Assembly (NCBI RefSeq): GCF_024171925.1
Contig: NZ_JAMTCO010000009.1
Span: 276,705-340,704 of the forward strand
Direction: 5' to 3'
Length of the DNA: 64,000 bases
Source of the DNA: Actinokineospora diospyrosa
Lineage (GTDB): Bacteria > Actinomycetota > Actinomycetes > Mycobacteriales > Pseudonocardiaceae
The notes under the pieces are model-generated. The model saw only the letters and a program-made list of their open reading frames with translations. It was not told the origin of the DNA and made no database searches. Both the position numbers and the translations under genes were made by a program. This document shows positions 18,568-26,710 of the stretch, in pieces; the first letter of the stretch is position 1, and each line of letters starts with the position of its first letter.

Positions 18568-18659
18568 GCTCGTTGCCGGTGGGTCCACGGGTCTACGCGT
18601 GTGGGTTGTCCACGCGGCGCCGCCCGGCCCGGTAAATCTGTGTATTGGGTGCGCCCGGG

Positions 18660-19253
18660 TCAGGGCTGGGTGATCCGCTCGAAGAAGGCGTCCAGGTGGG
18701 CCTTCTGCAGCTTGCGGGTGGAGTAGCGGGCACCGACCAGGCTCATCACGTTGGCGCCCGCGTGCAGGAGCACGAGTTCGTCCACCAGTTGGGCGTCCGG
18801 GACGGCGGTGCGGATGTCGCCCTCGGCGCGGGCCCGGCGGATGTGGTCGGCCAGCAGGCCGCGCCAGGCCTTGAGGTGGGTCAGGTAGCGGTCGTGCAGG
18901 CGCTTGTTCGACAGCGACATCTCCCAGAACGCGAGCAGGACTCGCCCCGCGGTCACCCGCTTGGCGTCCAGCGGCATCGTCGCGGTGCACAGGGTGCGCA
19001 GCGCGGCCAGCGCCGACTGCTCCTGCGCCGGGTCGCCGACCTGGGTGTTGACCATGCTGAGCGCGCGTTCGAAGGTGGCCTCCACCAGCACGTCCTTGCT
19101 GGGGAAGTACCGCTTGAGCGCCCCGTTGGCGAACCCGGCGGCCTCGGCGATCTCGCGCATCGTCGCGGCTTCCAGGCCGCCGCGCATGATCAGGCCCCAG
19201 GTCACCTCCACGATGTGCGCGCGACGCTCGTCGTGGTCGATGACCTTGGGCAT
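18660..19253 (-). CDS. TetR-family transcriptional regulator
   Basis: 197 residues, ATG at 19253 with AAGGAG upstream. Residues 8-55 form the TetR HTH (RRAHIVEVTWGLIMRGGLEAAT, then MREIAEAAGFANGALKRYFPSK). The remainder is an all-helical ligand domain (VLLAFWEMSLSNKRLHDRY) resembling the BetI/AcrR-type C-terminal TetR_C_6 group. A dimeric repressor is expected. Its target may be the operator at 17338 or its own promoter, where TACAGT and AGTGTA face each other at 19281-19299. Ligand unknown. Confidence 0.9.
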   Translation of the reverse strand: MPKVIDHDERRAHIVEVTWGLIMRGGLEAATMREIAEAAGFANGALKRYFPSKDVLVEATFERALSMVNTQVGDPAQEQSALAALRTLCTATMPLDAKRVTAGRVLLAFWEMSLSNKRLHDRYLTHLKAWRGLLADHIRRARAEGDIRTAVPDAQLVDELVLLHAGANVMSLVGARYSTRKLQKAHLDAFFERITQP

Positions 19254-19613
19254 CGTGCTCCTTCGAGGACAAGGGGGTCGTACAGTGGCCGATAGTGTAA
19301 CGGTCAACCGGTGTCCGGTGTCCCCTGCCGCGCGGACCGGATGGCGCAATCCTGCCACGAGCCGCCCCCGCGCGGCGCTTTCCCGCCGAACTGCTGGTGG
19401 CCGCCGAGGCGGACCGTCCACTCCCGACCCGGGTGCCTGACCGCCGGGTGCGCTGGTGTCAAGGGACAGAACCTGGTCATTGTGGTCACCGGCCTTCCGC
19501 CCGCTCGACCCGGCTCGCCACCATGGCGGGGGAAACCCGCGTGGTCGCGGGGAGAACCGCGCCCCAGCCGCCACGTACCTCCCGGCATGCCGTGTCGACC
19601 TCGGGAGAACGCC
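19254..19613. promoter_or_regulatory. Divergent promoter region between TetR and sigma-fusion genes
   Basis: 360 bases between two divergent genes. Near the TetR start an imperfect inverted repeat TACAGT-N7-AGTGTA (19281-19299) may be a TetR autoregulatory site. The part next to the sigma-fusion gene contains GTCAAGGGACAGAACC (about 19458) but no clear promoter hexamers. The ribosome site of the fusion gene is CGGGAG ahead of 19614. Confidence 0.4.
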
Positions 19614-22600
19614 ATGGACACCCCGCACATCGGACAGGGACAGGACCGGTCGCTGGTGGACCGGTTGCGCGCCGGCGAGACCGCCGCCGGGCGGGAGCTC
19701 TTCGAGCGCTGGCAGCCGTGGCTGCGGCGCTTCTTCCGCGCCAGGACCGACTCCGCCGACGTGGACGACCTCGTCAGCGAGGTGATCACCAGGGCGCTGG
19801 AGGGCATCCGCGGCGGCGCTCGGCCCGAGGTGCTGGGGGCGTGGCTGACCGGGATCGCCAAGAACCTGCTGAAACGGCGCTACCAGGGCGAACCGGTGGG
19901 GGAGTTGCCCGACGAGGTGGCGAGCGGCGGGACCGACCCGGTGTGGGAGCTCGACCGGGTCGACCCGCCCGAGCTGCCGTCCGACCTGGAGTTCCTGATG
20001 GACCGGCGGCGGCTGTGGGAGACCGTCGACGCGGCGACCAGGGGGCTGCGCGAGGACGACGCCACCCTGCTGCGCACCCACATCGAGCTGACCGTCCAAC
20101 GTCGCCGCTGGGTGGTGGGCACCGAGTTGGCCGAGGCCCTCGGGCGCTCGGTCACCATCGTCAACCGCCAGTTGAACCGCTCCCGCGGCCGGGTGCTGTC
20201 GCTGATCGGCGTGCTGGTCACCGCGCGCACCGGCAGGCAGGACTGCCCGGCGCTGGCGGGCACGATGGACTCGGTGCTGCGGGCCGAGCAGGTCCGCGCG
20301 GGCCACGACCTGGTGCTCGACCCGACCCAGGCCGCGACGTTGCTCAACCACGTCAACGGTTGTCCCGCCTGCACGCCGCGCGCGCAAGAGGCCAAGGACT
20401 ACAGCCGGTGGGCGTGGGGACCCGGCCTGCTCGGGTTGCCGCGCGACGAGGAGGAGCGCCGCCGCGCGGTGCTGGCGGTGGTGGACCGGACGGCCGAAAG
20501 GGCCGCCGCGGCGGTGGCCGAGCGGCCTGGGGTGCTGGAGCGCGTGCGGGCGGTCGTGGCCACCAAGGTCGCGCTGCACCAACCGGCGGCGGTGTCGCGG
20601 CTCGCGCAGGACAACCCGGACGCCCTCCACCGCATTGTTGTCGCGGCGGCCAGTGGCGTGGTGGTGCTCGCGGCGGTGGTGATCACGTTGCTGACCACCG
20701 ACCACGAGCCGCAGGCGAGCCCGCCGGTCGCGGGTCCACCCGGTACGTCTTCGCCTGTCGAGCCCCAGGCGCCCAGTGCCGTGGCCCAATCGGTCCCGTC
20801 GCTCCCCGAGCCGCCACGCCCGGTCGCCGAGGTGGCGGGCCCGTCCGCCGAACCCGCGGTCACCACCACGCCCGCCCGGACCACTGCTCCCTCGACCAGT
20901 GCTCCCACCACGGTTTCCTCGACCAGCGCTCCCTTGACCACCACCACTACTTCGTCGACCACTTCTTCCCCGACGGTGGTCCGTCCGGAGCCGGCCGCTG
21001 TCGAGGTCGACGCCACCGCCCTCTCCTACACGACCTTCGCCGTGGACGGCACCTGGTACGACACCCGCGCCCCGCAGCGGGTCCAACTCCCTCCCGGCGA
21101 CCACGCCGTCAGCACCCAACTGGGCCACCGCATCCCGTTCCACATCACCGACGACCACCGCGTGACCTACGGCCCCGCCCACGAAGGCACCCTCACCGGC
21201 AGAGGAAGCACGACCCTGGCCGTCCACGGCCACCCCGTAACCCTCAACACCACCGGCGTCGACTACACCAACGCGACCGTTACCGGCACCGGATGGCCCA
21301 CCTACCAGCCCATCCGCACCCTGCGCCTGTTACCGGGCGGCCACAGCGCGATCCCCGTGGCGGGCAACCCCCTCCCCTTCACCCTCACCCCCTCCGGCAC
21401 CGTCGAGTACGCCACCGACCTGGAAGGCCTGCTCACCGGGTCCGGCACCACCACCCTCACCCTCCACGGCTTACCGGTCGCCCTCGACACGTCCGGCCTG
21501 GACGCCAGCAACGTCTCCGTGGCAGGCCTCGGCTGGCCCGCCAACCAACCACGGCGCACGGTTCGCTTGCTGCCGGGTGGGCAACGGCTGGTGAGTGGTG
21601 AGGGAAGCTCGGTTCCTTTCGGGATAACCCGGTCCGGCCAAGTGACTTACGCGCCCGAGTTGGAGGGGCTGCTGACCGGCGCGGGTAGCCCGACCCTGGC
21701 GGTGCACGGCTTGCGGATCACTGTCGACAGTTCTGCCTTGAGCGCCACGAACGTCACTCTCGGCGGGCTTGGTTGGCCTGCTTATCGGCCCCGGCGGGAG
21801 GTGCGGGTGCTGCCGGGGAGCTACCGGGTCGTGAGTGTTGAGGGGAACTCGATTCCGTTCTCCGTGACCGGGTCGGGCCAGGTGGCCTACTCGGCTGACC
21901 TGGAGGGCCTGGTGTCCGGGGCAGGTAGCACGACCCTTGTGGTCCACGGTCGGCTGATCACGCTTGACACTTCGGCTCTGAGCGCCACGAACGTCTCGGT
22001 TGGTGGTCTTGGGTGGCCTGCTTATCAACCACGGCGCGCGGTGCGGGTGTTGCCGGGGAGTCATCGGGTGGTGAGTGTTGAGGGGAACTCGGTTCCGTTC
22101 TCGGTGACCGCATCGGGTCGAGTGGCCTACTCGTCGGATGTGGAAGGGCTGTTGACGGGTGCGGGCGGCACGACTCTCACGGTTCATGGCCGAGCGATCA
22201 CCCTCGACACTTCCGCTTTGAGCGCCACGAACGTCTCGGTTGGTGGACTTGGTTGGCCTGCCTATCGGCCTCGGCGGGAGGTGCGGGTGTTGCCGGGGAG
22301 TCACCGGGTGGTGAGTGTTGAGGGGAACTCAGTGCCGTTCTCGGTGACCGCGTCGGGTCAGGTGGCTTACTCGTCGGCCCTGGAGGGGCTGGTGTCCGGG
22401 GCTGGTAGCGCGACTCTCACGGTTCATGGTCGAGCGATCACCCTCGACACTTCCGGTTTGGACGCTTCCAATGTCACCCTGGGCGGGCTTGGGTGGCCCG
22501 CTTATCAGCCTCGGCGGGAGGTGCGAGTCCTGCCTGGCAACCACCGGGTCGTCAGTGCCGAGAACAACGCGGTGGCGTTCTCCGTGACCGCGCTAGGGCG

Positions 22601-22892
22601 AGTGGCCTACACATCGGACTTGGAAGGGTTGCTGACCGGCGCCGGTAGCACCACCTTGGCCGTGCACGGTCGGCCGATCACGCTTGACGCCAGCGCTACA
22701 ACCACTGTGGATGCCTATCCTCAGCGACGCGTCTTTCGCTTGCTGCCGGGGAAGCACCGGGTGATCCGCGCTAGTGGGGCCGCCATCCCGTTCACCGTAA
22801 CGGCGGCCGGTCTGGTGGCGTACGCGCCGGAGTTGGAAGGGCTGTTGACCGGTGCCGGTAGTACCACTCTCGTTGTGCGCGACTGGTCCTGA
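19614..22892 (+). CDS. ECF sigma factor fused to zinc anti-sigma motif, membrane helix and outer repeat domain
   Basis: 1092 residues in one frame. Residues 1-200 are an ECF sigma factor: region 2 (GRELFERWQPWLRRFFRART, then DVDDLVSEVITRALEGI) and region 4 (VVGTELAEALGRSVTIVNRQ, LNRSRGRVLSLIG). His246-x3-Cys250-x2-Cys253 (NHVNGCPAC) is the zinc-binding anti-sigma motif. A membrane helix follows at about 341-362 (VVAAASGVVVLAAVVITLL), then a Pro/Thr/Ser-rich wall-spanning linker to about 460, then eight repeats of about 80 residues to the end. Known ECF52/ECF53-type sigma factors carry similar C-terminal anti-sigma and membrane extensions, so the protein should be its own membrane-held anti-sigma and sensor. 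The outer repeats probably read a wall or surface signal; release by proteolysis is an inference. No separate regulator gene is adjacent. Confidence 0.88.
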   Translation: MDTPHIGQGQDRSLVDRLRAGETAAGRELFERWQPWLRRFFRARTDSADVDDLVSEVITRALEGIRGGARPEVLGAWLTGIAKNLLKRRYQGEPVGELPDEVASGGTDPVWELDRVDPPELPSDLEFLMDRRRLWETVDAATRGLREDDATLLRTHIELTVQRRRWVVGTELAEALGRSVTIVNRQLNRSRGRVLSLIGVLVTARTGRQDCPALAGTMDSVLRAEQVRAGHDLVLDPTQAATLLNHVNGCPACTPRAQEAKDYSRWAWGPGLLGLPRDEEERRRAVLAVVDRTAERAAAAVAERPGVLERVRAVVATKVALHQPAAVSRLAQDNPDALHRIVVAAASGVVVLAAVVITLLTTDHEPQASPPVAGPPGTSSPVEPQAPSAVAQSVPSLPEPPRPVAEVAGPSAEPAVTTTPARTTAPSTSAPTTVSSTSAPLTTTTTSSTTSSPTVVRPEPAAVEVDATALSYTTFAVDGTWYDTRAPQRVQLPPGDHAVSTQLGHRIPFHITDDHRVTYGPAHEGTLTGRGSTTLAVHGHPVTLNTTGVDYTNATVTGTGWPTYQPIRTLRLLPGGHSAIPVAGNPLPFTLTPSGTVEYATDLEGLLTGSGTTTLTLHGLPVALDTSGLDASNVSVAGLGWPANQPRRTVRLLPGGQRLVSGEGSSVPFGITRSGQVTYAPELEGLLTGAGSPTLAVHGLRITVDSSALSATNVTLGGLGWPAYRPRREVRVLPGSYRVVSVEGNSIPFSVTGSGQVAYSADLEGLVSGAGSTTLVVHGRLITLDTSALSATNVSVGGLGWPAYQPRRAVRVLPGSHRVVSVEGNSVPFSVTASGRVAYSSDVEGLLTGAGGTTLTVHGRAITLDTSALSATNVSVGGLGWPAYRPRREVRVLPGSHRVVSVEGNSVPFSVTASGQVAYSSALEGLVSGAGSATLTVHGRAITLDTSGLDASNVTLGGLGWPAYQPRREVRVLPGNHRVVSAENNAVAFSVTALGRVAYTSDLEGLLTGAGSTTLAVHGRPITLDASATTTVDAYPQRRVFRLLPGKHRVIRASGAAIPFTVTAAGLVAYAPELEGLLTGAGSTTLVVRDWS
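21000..22890 (+). repeat. Eight tandem 240-bp (80-residue) repeats
   Basis: From about base 21000 the sigma fusion repeats with a 240-base period. Each unit reads roughly LxVHGxxITLDTSALSATN, VxxGGLGWPAYQPRREVRV, LPGxHRVVSVEGNSVPFSV and TxSGxVAYxxxLEGLLTGAG. Units 4-7 are nearly identical at DNA level (compare around 21960 and 22200), while the first and last are diverged or shortened. Copies 3-8 use less GC-biased codons than copies 1-2. Confidence 0.9.
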
Positions 22893-22908
22893 TCCGACCG
22901 AGCAGGCC

Positions 22909-22938
22909 GTGGGAGGCCCCGGCGAAGGGGCCTCCCAC
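22909..22938. terminator. Bidirectional terminator between convergent genes
   Basis: GTGGGAGGCCCC (22909-22920) and GGGGCCTCCCAC (22927-22938) form a perfect 12-bp stem with a 6-base loop, exactly between the sigma fusion and the convergent cyclase-like gene. Confidence 0.85.
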
Positions 22939-23525
22939 TACGCGACCAACAGGGAAGCGCGCACGTCCGATTCCTTCACCACGATGCGCACCGGCACGTA
23001 AGCCGACGGGTCTATTCCCCGGTACCCGTGCCGCACCACCGCGTCGTGGATGCGTTCGGAGACCACCAGGACCAGGTCCGACGACGACCGGGCGAGTTCG
23101 GCGTAGAGCGGTTCGCCGTCCACCAACCGGCAGGCCAGGTTGACGTCGGTGCCGATCCAGCCGGTGTCGGCGCGCAGGACCTCTCCGGCGTGGATGGCCA
23201 CCCGCAGCCTGATCCGGGTCCTGGCGCCCGCGTTGTACTCGCCGAGCCGGGACGACAGCGCGGGGACCAGCGGGTCCAGGAGGTCCACTTTGGACACCGA
23301 CGGCGGCACCAGGATCAGCATCCCGTCGCCCCGGTCCGCCACGACCAGGCGCCACCAGGGGATGCCCGCGCGGCGGAACGCGCCGCGGACCACCGACTGC
23401 AGGGCGGCTCGGGCCCGCAGCTGCCCCGGGTCGTCCCAGCGCGACGACCCCACCATGTCGAGCACCACGATCGACCGGTGCCGCGGGCTGCTCCGCCGTG
23501 CGCGCACCCACTCCTCGATCACCAT
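22938..23525 (-). CDS. Class III nucleotidyl-cyclase-like protein
   Basis: 195 residues, ATG at 23525 with GGGAGGGG upstream. The sequence IVVLDMVGSSRW with GDGMLILVP and RLRVAIHAGEVLRADTGWIG TDVNLACRLVD (in two blocks) follows the order of the class III adenylate/guanylate cyclase fold: first metal Asp (LDMVGSS), hairpin GDG with its Asp, and a later Asn in the N-L-A-x-R-L motif. The transition-state Arg is plausible in CRLVD. It lacks any membrane or sensor domain. Either a minimal soluble cyclase or a degenerate cyclase-fold protein used as a signalling module; such genes are common in actinobacteria near regulators. Function is inferred. Confidence 0.65.
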   Translation of the reverse strand: MVIEEWVRARRSSPRHRSIVVLDMVGSSRWDDPGQLRARAALQSVVRGAFRRAGIPWWRLVVADRGDGMLILVPPSVSKVDLLDPLVPALSSRLGEYNAGARTRIRLRVAIHAGEVLRADTGWIGTDVNLACRLVDGEPLYAELARSSSDLVLVVSERIHDAVVRHGYRGIDPSAYVPVRIVVKESDVRASLLVA

Positions 23526-23593
23526 GACCCCTCCCGTCCTGACCGGCTCTTGGTCAGGACGTGCCGGATCCGGCCGACTTCTCCCCGCCCACC

Positions 23594-24256
23594 TCAGCAG
23601 TCGTGCCCGATGCGCACGTCGTACACCCGGACCGGGCGCTTCGGGGCGCCGTCGGTCGCGCCGTCGGGGGTGATGCCCGCGGCGACGATGCGGTCGAGGA
23701 CCTCGATGCCGCGGGTGACCCGGCCCAGCACCGTGTACACCGGGCTGATCTGGGCGACCGAGTGCACGATGAACCACTCGCTGCCGTTGGTGCCCGGCCC
23801 CTGGTTGCCCATCGCGATGGTGCCGCGCGGGTAGGTCTCCTTGCCGGTCACCTCGTCCGGGAACTTGTAGCCGGGGCCGCCCTCCTCGGCGCGGTAGATG
23901 TCGCCGCACTGCAGGACACCCAGCCGCGGGCTGTTGGTGAGGCGGAAGCACTGCGAGTCGTCGTAGAAGTCCGCGCGGGCCAGGTGCAGCAGGTTGTGCA
24001 CGGCGCACGGGGCGTTGTCCCGGTTGAGGAGCAGGTCCAACCGGCCGTAGTTGGTGCGGATGGTCACCGACACGTTCCCGTGCGCCTTCGCGCGGGACTT
24101 GGGCACGGTCACCGGGCGAGCGGCCGGGTTCTCCGGCGTCGGGGTGAACTGGCACTGGACGGTACCGCCGCCACCGTGACCGGTGGCGGACGCGGGCACG
24201 GCGGGCAGGGTCGCGGCCGCCAGCGCGAGGGTAGCGACGAGCAGAGTTCGCTTCAT
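23594..24256 (-). CDS. Secreted cyclophilin-type peptidyl-prolyl isomerase
   Basis: 220 residues, ATG at 24256. A Sec signal peptide (MKRTLLVATLALAAATLPAV, then ASA) precedes a cyclophilin domain from about 55: VSVTIRTNYGRLDLLLNRDN, HNLLHLARADFYDD, CFRL, and GTIAMGNQGPGTNGSEWFIV, with the active-site Gln/Gly/Ser region kept as N-Q-G-P-G-T-N-G-S. The catalytic Arg of F-H-R is seen as CFRLTN. Cysteines at the start (VQCQF), middle (APCAV, QCFR, LQCGD) and end (GHDC) suggest disulfides in the exported protein. It would speed proline isomerisation in secreted substrates. It follows the LLM operon on the same strand only at a distance; probably independent. Confidence 0.9.
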   Translation of the reverse strand: MKRTLLVATLALAAATLPAVPASATGHGGGGTVQCQFTPTPENPAARPVTVPKSRAKAHGNVSVTIRTNYGRLDLLLNRDNAPCAVHNLLHLARADFYDDSQCFRLTNSPRLGVLQCGDIYRAEEGGPGYKFPDEVTGKETYPRGTIAMGNQGPGTNGSEWFIVHSVAQISPVYTVLGRVTRGIEVLDRIVAAGITPDGATDGAPKRPVRVYDVRIGHDC

Positions 24257-24309
24257 TCCTGGCACGCTAGCGGTCCGCGCAATCCCCCTGGGTTCTACGG
24301 ATAACGGCC

Positions 24310-25353
24310 CTACCCGAGCCAGTGCGGGTCCGGGATCGTCTTCGACAGCACCGGCGCGATCTCGGCCTGGAACAACTCCAGCGTCGCCCGGTGCTGCGCC
24401 GGGGTCAGCCCGTCGCCGTCCGCGCTGATGTGCAGCACCTGGTGGCCGAACCGCTCGTGGTAGCGGCCGACCTTGTCCACGATCTGCTCCGGGCTGCCCA
24501 CCAGCGCCGAACTGCGCGCCACGAAGTCCTCCAGGGAGTCGAACACCGGCTCCACCCCCAACCGCAGGAACAGGTTCAGCCGCGCCTCGAAGATCGGCCG
24601 GTACGTCGCGAGCGCCTCTTGCGAGGTCTTGGCCGCGTAGTAGCCCGCGGTACCCGCCCCGACGATCGCGTCCGCGGGCTTGTGCCCGTAGTGGGCCCAC
24701 CGTTCGCGGTAGTACTCGATCAGATCGGCGTAAGGCTCGATCGGGTTGGTCACGTTCGCCGAGAACAGCGGGTCACCCCACTTGGCGGCCAACTCGACCG
24801 ACTCACGGCTGGTAGCGCTGCCGTGCCACACGCGGATGGGCTGCTGCAGCGACTTCGGCCACACCTCGGCGTCGACCAGCGACGGGCGGAACTGCCCGGA
24901 CCAGGTGACCTTGTCCTCCCGCCACAACCGGCGGAACAGCTCGTACCCCTCGGCGTTGCGCGCCCACTGGTCTTCCGGCGTGACGTGGAACAGTTCCCGC
25001 TGCGCGCTCCCGTTGCCCTTGCCGATGATCAGCTCAAGCCGACCGTCGGCGAGGTTGTCCAGCGTCGCGTAGTCCTCGTAGGCGCGTACCGGGTCCAGCA
25101 GGCTCAACGTGGTCACCGCGGTGAACAGCCGGATCCGCGACGTGCGCGCCGCGATGTGGCTCAACACCACCGGCGGGGACGAGGAGATGAACGGCCGCTC
25201 GTGCCGCTCACCCACCCCGTACCCGTCGAACCCCAATTCCTCCGCCAGCACCGCCGTGTCCACGACCTGGCGCAACCGGTCGCGGCTGCTCGCCTGGATC
25301 CCGGTGATCGGGTCCGCGGTGTGCGTGATCAGCGTGATGAGCAGGAACTTCAC
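24310..25353 (-). CDS. LLM-class flavin-dependent oxidoreductase (third gene of operon)
   Basis: 347 residues from the GTG at 25353, which overlaps the stop of the upstream gene by 4 bases (GTGA). It is a bacterial-luciferase-like TIM barrel: AEELGFDGYGVGERHERPF, TSRIRLFTAVTTLSLLDP, YATLDNLADGRLELIIGKG and the C-terminal VGSPEQIVDKV. Such enzymes use FMNH2 or F420 for monooxygenation or reduction; the HxxR-like loop in the ERHE stretch resembles alkanal-type members. It is co-transcribed with two other luciferase-fold genes, pointing to stepwise oxidation of one class of substrate, often organosulfur. No flavin reductase is encoded alongside. Confidence 0.88.
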   Translation of the reverse strand: MKFLLITLITHTADPITGIQASSRDRLRQVVDTAVLAEELGFDGYGVGERHERPFISSSPPVVLSHIAARTSRIRLFTAVTTLSLLDPVRAYEDYATLDNLADGRLELIIGKGNGSAQRELFHVTPEDQWARNAEGYELFRRLWREDKVTWSGQFRPSLVDAEVWPKSLQQPIRVWHGSATSRESVELAAKWGDPLFSANVTNPIEPYADLIEYYRERWAHYGHKPADAIVGAGTAGYYAAKTSQEALATYRPIFEARLNLFLRLGVEPVFDSLEDFVARSSALVGSPEQIVDKVGRYHERFGHQVLHISADGDGLTPAQHRATLELFQAEIAPVLSKTIPDPHWLG

Positions 25354-26699
25354 GCCGACCCACCGTCCAGGCCCAGGTGGTCGCGCAGCGTCGGGCCGCT
25401 GTACTCGGTGCGGAACACCCCGCGCTCCTGCAGCAGCGGCACCACCGTGTCGGCGAACTCGTCCAGCCCGCCCGGCGTCACGTGCGGCACCAGGATGAAC
25501 CCGTCCGCCGCGTCCGCCTGCACCAGCTCGTCGATGCGCGCGGCCACCGTGGCCGCCGAGCCGACGAACGTCTGCCGCCCGCTGACCTGGATGATCAGCT
25601 CCCGGATGGACAGGTTCTTCGCCTCGGCCAGCGCCCGGTACTCGCGCGCGGTCGCCAGCGGGTCCCGGTGCATCCGCACGCTGGCCCGCCCGCGCGCGAT
25701 CGTGTGCTCGCCGACGACCGGGTCGAAGGTGGGCAGCGGGCCGTCCGGGTCGTGGTCGGACAGGTCGGCGTTCCACAGCTGCTCCAACAGCTTGATCGCG
25801 GTCTGCCCGCTGACCTGCTGGTGGCGCACCACGTCCGCGCGCTCCTGGGCGTCGGCGTCGGTGTCGCCCAGCACGAACGTCGCCGCGGGCAGCACGACCA
25901 GCTGGTCGTGGCGCCGCCCGTACTTGGCCAGCCGCCCCTTGACGTCGGCGTAGAACGCCTGCCCCGCCTCCAGCGTCCCGTGCCTGCTGAAGATCGCGTC
26001 GGCCGAGGCGGCGGCGAACTCGCGGCCGCCGTCGGAGTCGCCCGCCTGCAGGATCACCGGCTTGCCCTGCGGCGAGCGCGGCACCGAGAACCGCCCGGAG
26101 ATGTCGAAGTGCGCGTCCTTGTGCGCGAACGACCCCGCCGCGGCGTCGCTCAGGAACACCCCGGACGCCGCGTCCGCCACGACCTCGTCACCGCGCCACG
26201 AGCCGAACAGCTCCAGCGCCGTGTCCAGGAACGTCTGCGCCCGCTCGTAGCGCTGCTCTTGCGGCAAGAACCCGCCGCGGCGGAAGTTCTCCCCGGTGAA
26301 GGCGTCCCACGAGGTCACCACGTTCCACGCCGCCCGCCCGGCGGACAGGTGGTCCAGCGAGGCGAACTGGCGCGCGACCTCGTAGGGCTCGTTGAACGTG
26401 GAGTTGATCGTCCCGGCGAGACCGAGCCGCTCGGTGACCGCGGCGAGCGCGGCCAGCACGGTGAAGGTGTCCGGTCGCCCCACCACGTCCAGGTCGTAGA
26501 TCTGCCCGCCCTGCTCGCGCAGCCGCAGGCCCTCGGCGAGGAAGAAGAAGTCGAACTTCGCCCGCTCCGCGGTCTGCGCCAGGCGCACGAAGGAGCTGAA
26601 CTCGATGTGGCTGCCCGCCTGCGGGTCGCTCCACACCGTCGTGTTGTTCACGCCGGGGAAGTGCGCGGCGAGGTGAACCTGCTTGATCGGCTTGCCCAT
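25350..26699 (-). CDS. FMN-dependent monooxygenase, NtaA/SnaA/DszA family
   Basis: 449 residues, ATG at 26699 behind GGAGGAC. Family signatures: MGKPIKQVHLAAHFPGVNNT, IEFSSFVRLAQTAERAKFDF, FFLAEGLRLRE, NSTFNEPYEVARQFASLDHLS, GRAAWNVVTSWD and PQGKPVILQAGDSDGGREFA. These are typical of NtaA/DmoA-like FMNH2-dependent monooxygenases acting on sulfonates, sulfides or aminopolycarboxylates. Cytosolic, needing reduced flavin from a separate reductase. It sits between two other luciferase-like genes with 4- and 11-base spacings, so all three form one operon. Substrate unknown. Confidence 0.92.
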   Translation of the reverse strand: MGKPIKQVHLAAHFPGVNNTTVWSDPQAGSHIEFSSFVRLAQTAERAKFDFFFLAEGLRLREQGGQIYDLDVVGRPDTFTVLAALAAVTERLGLAGTINSTFNEPYEVARQFASLDHLSAGRAAWNVVTSWDAFTGENFRRGGFLPQEQRYERAQTFLDTALELFGSWRGDEVVADAASGVFLSDAAAGSFAHKDAHFDISGRFSVPRSPQGKPVILQAGDSDGGREFAAASADAIFSRHGTLEAGQAFYADVKGRLAKYGRRHDQLVVLPAATFVLGDTDADAQERADVVRHQQVSGQTAIKLLEQLWNADLSDHDPDGPLPTFDPVVGEHTIARGRASVRMHRDPLATAREYRALAEAKNLSIRELIIQVSGRQTFVGSAATVAARIDELVQADAADGFILVPHVTPGGLDEFADTVVPLLQERGVFRTEYSGPTLRDHLGLDGGSA

Positions 26700-26710
26700 G
26701 TCCGTCCTCC

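Noticed and set aside
19254-21233. Upstream extension of the TetR frame across the sigma-fusion gene
   Set aside because: TetR starts at the ATG with a ribosome site at 19253; the extension is low-complexity Gly/Arg/Asp sequence opposite the sigma gene.
21000-22890. 240-bp periodic repeat considered as CRISPR
   Set aside because: Repeats lie in one protein frame, with no short conserved repeat plus unique spacers and no cas genes.
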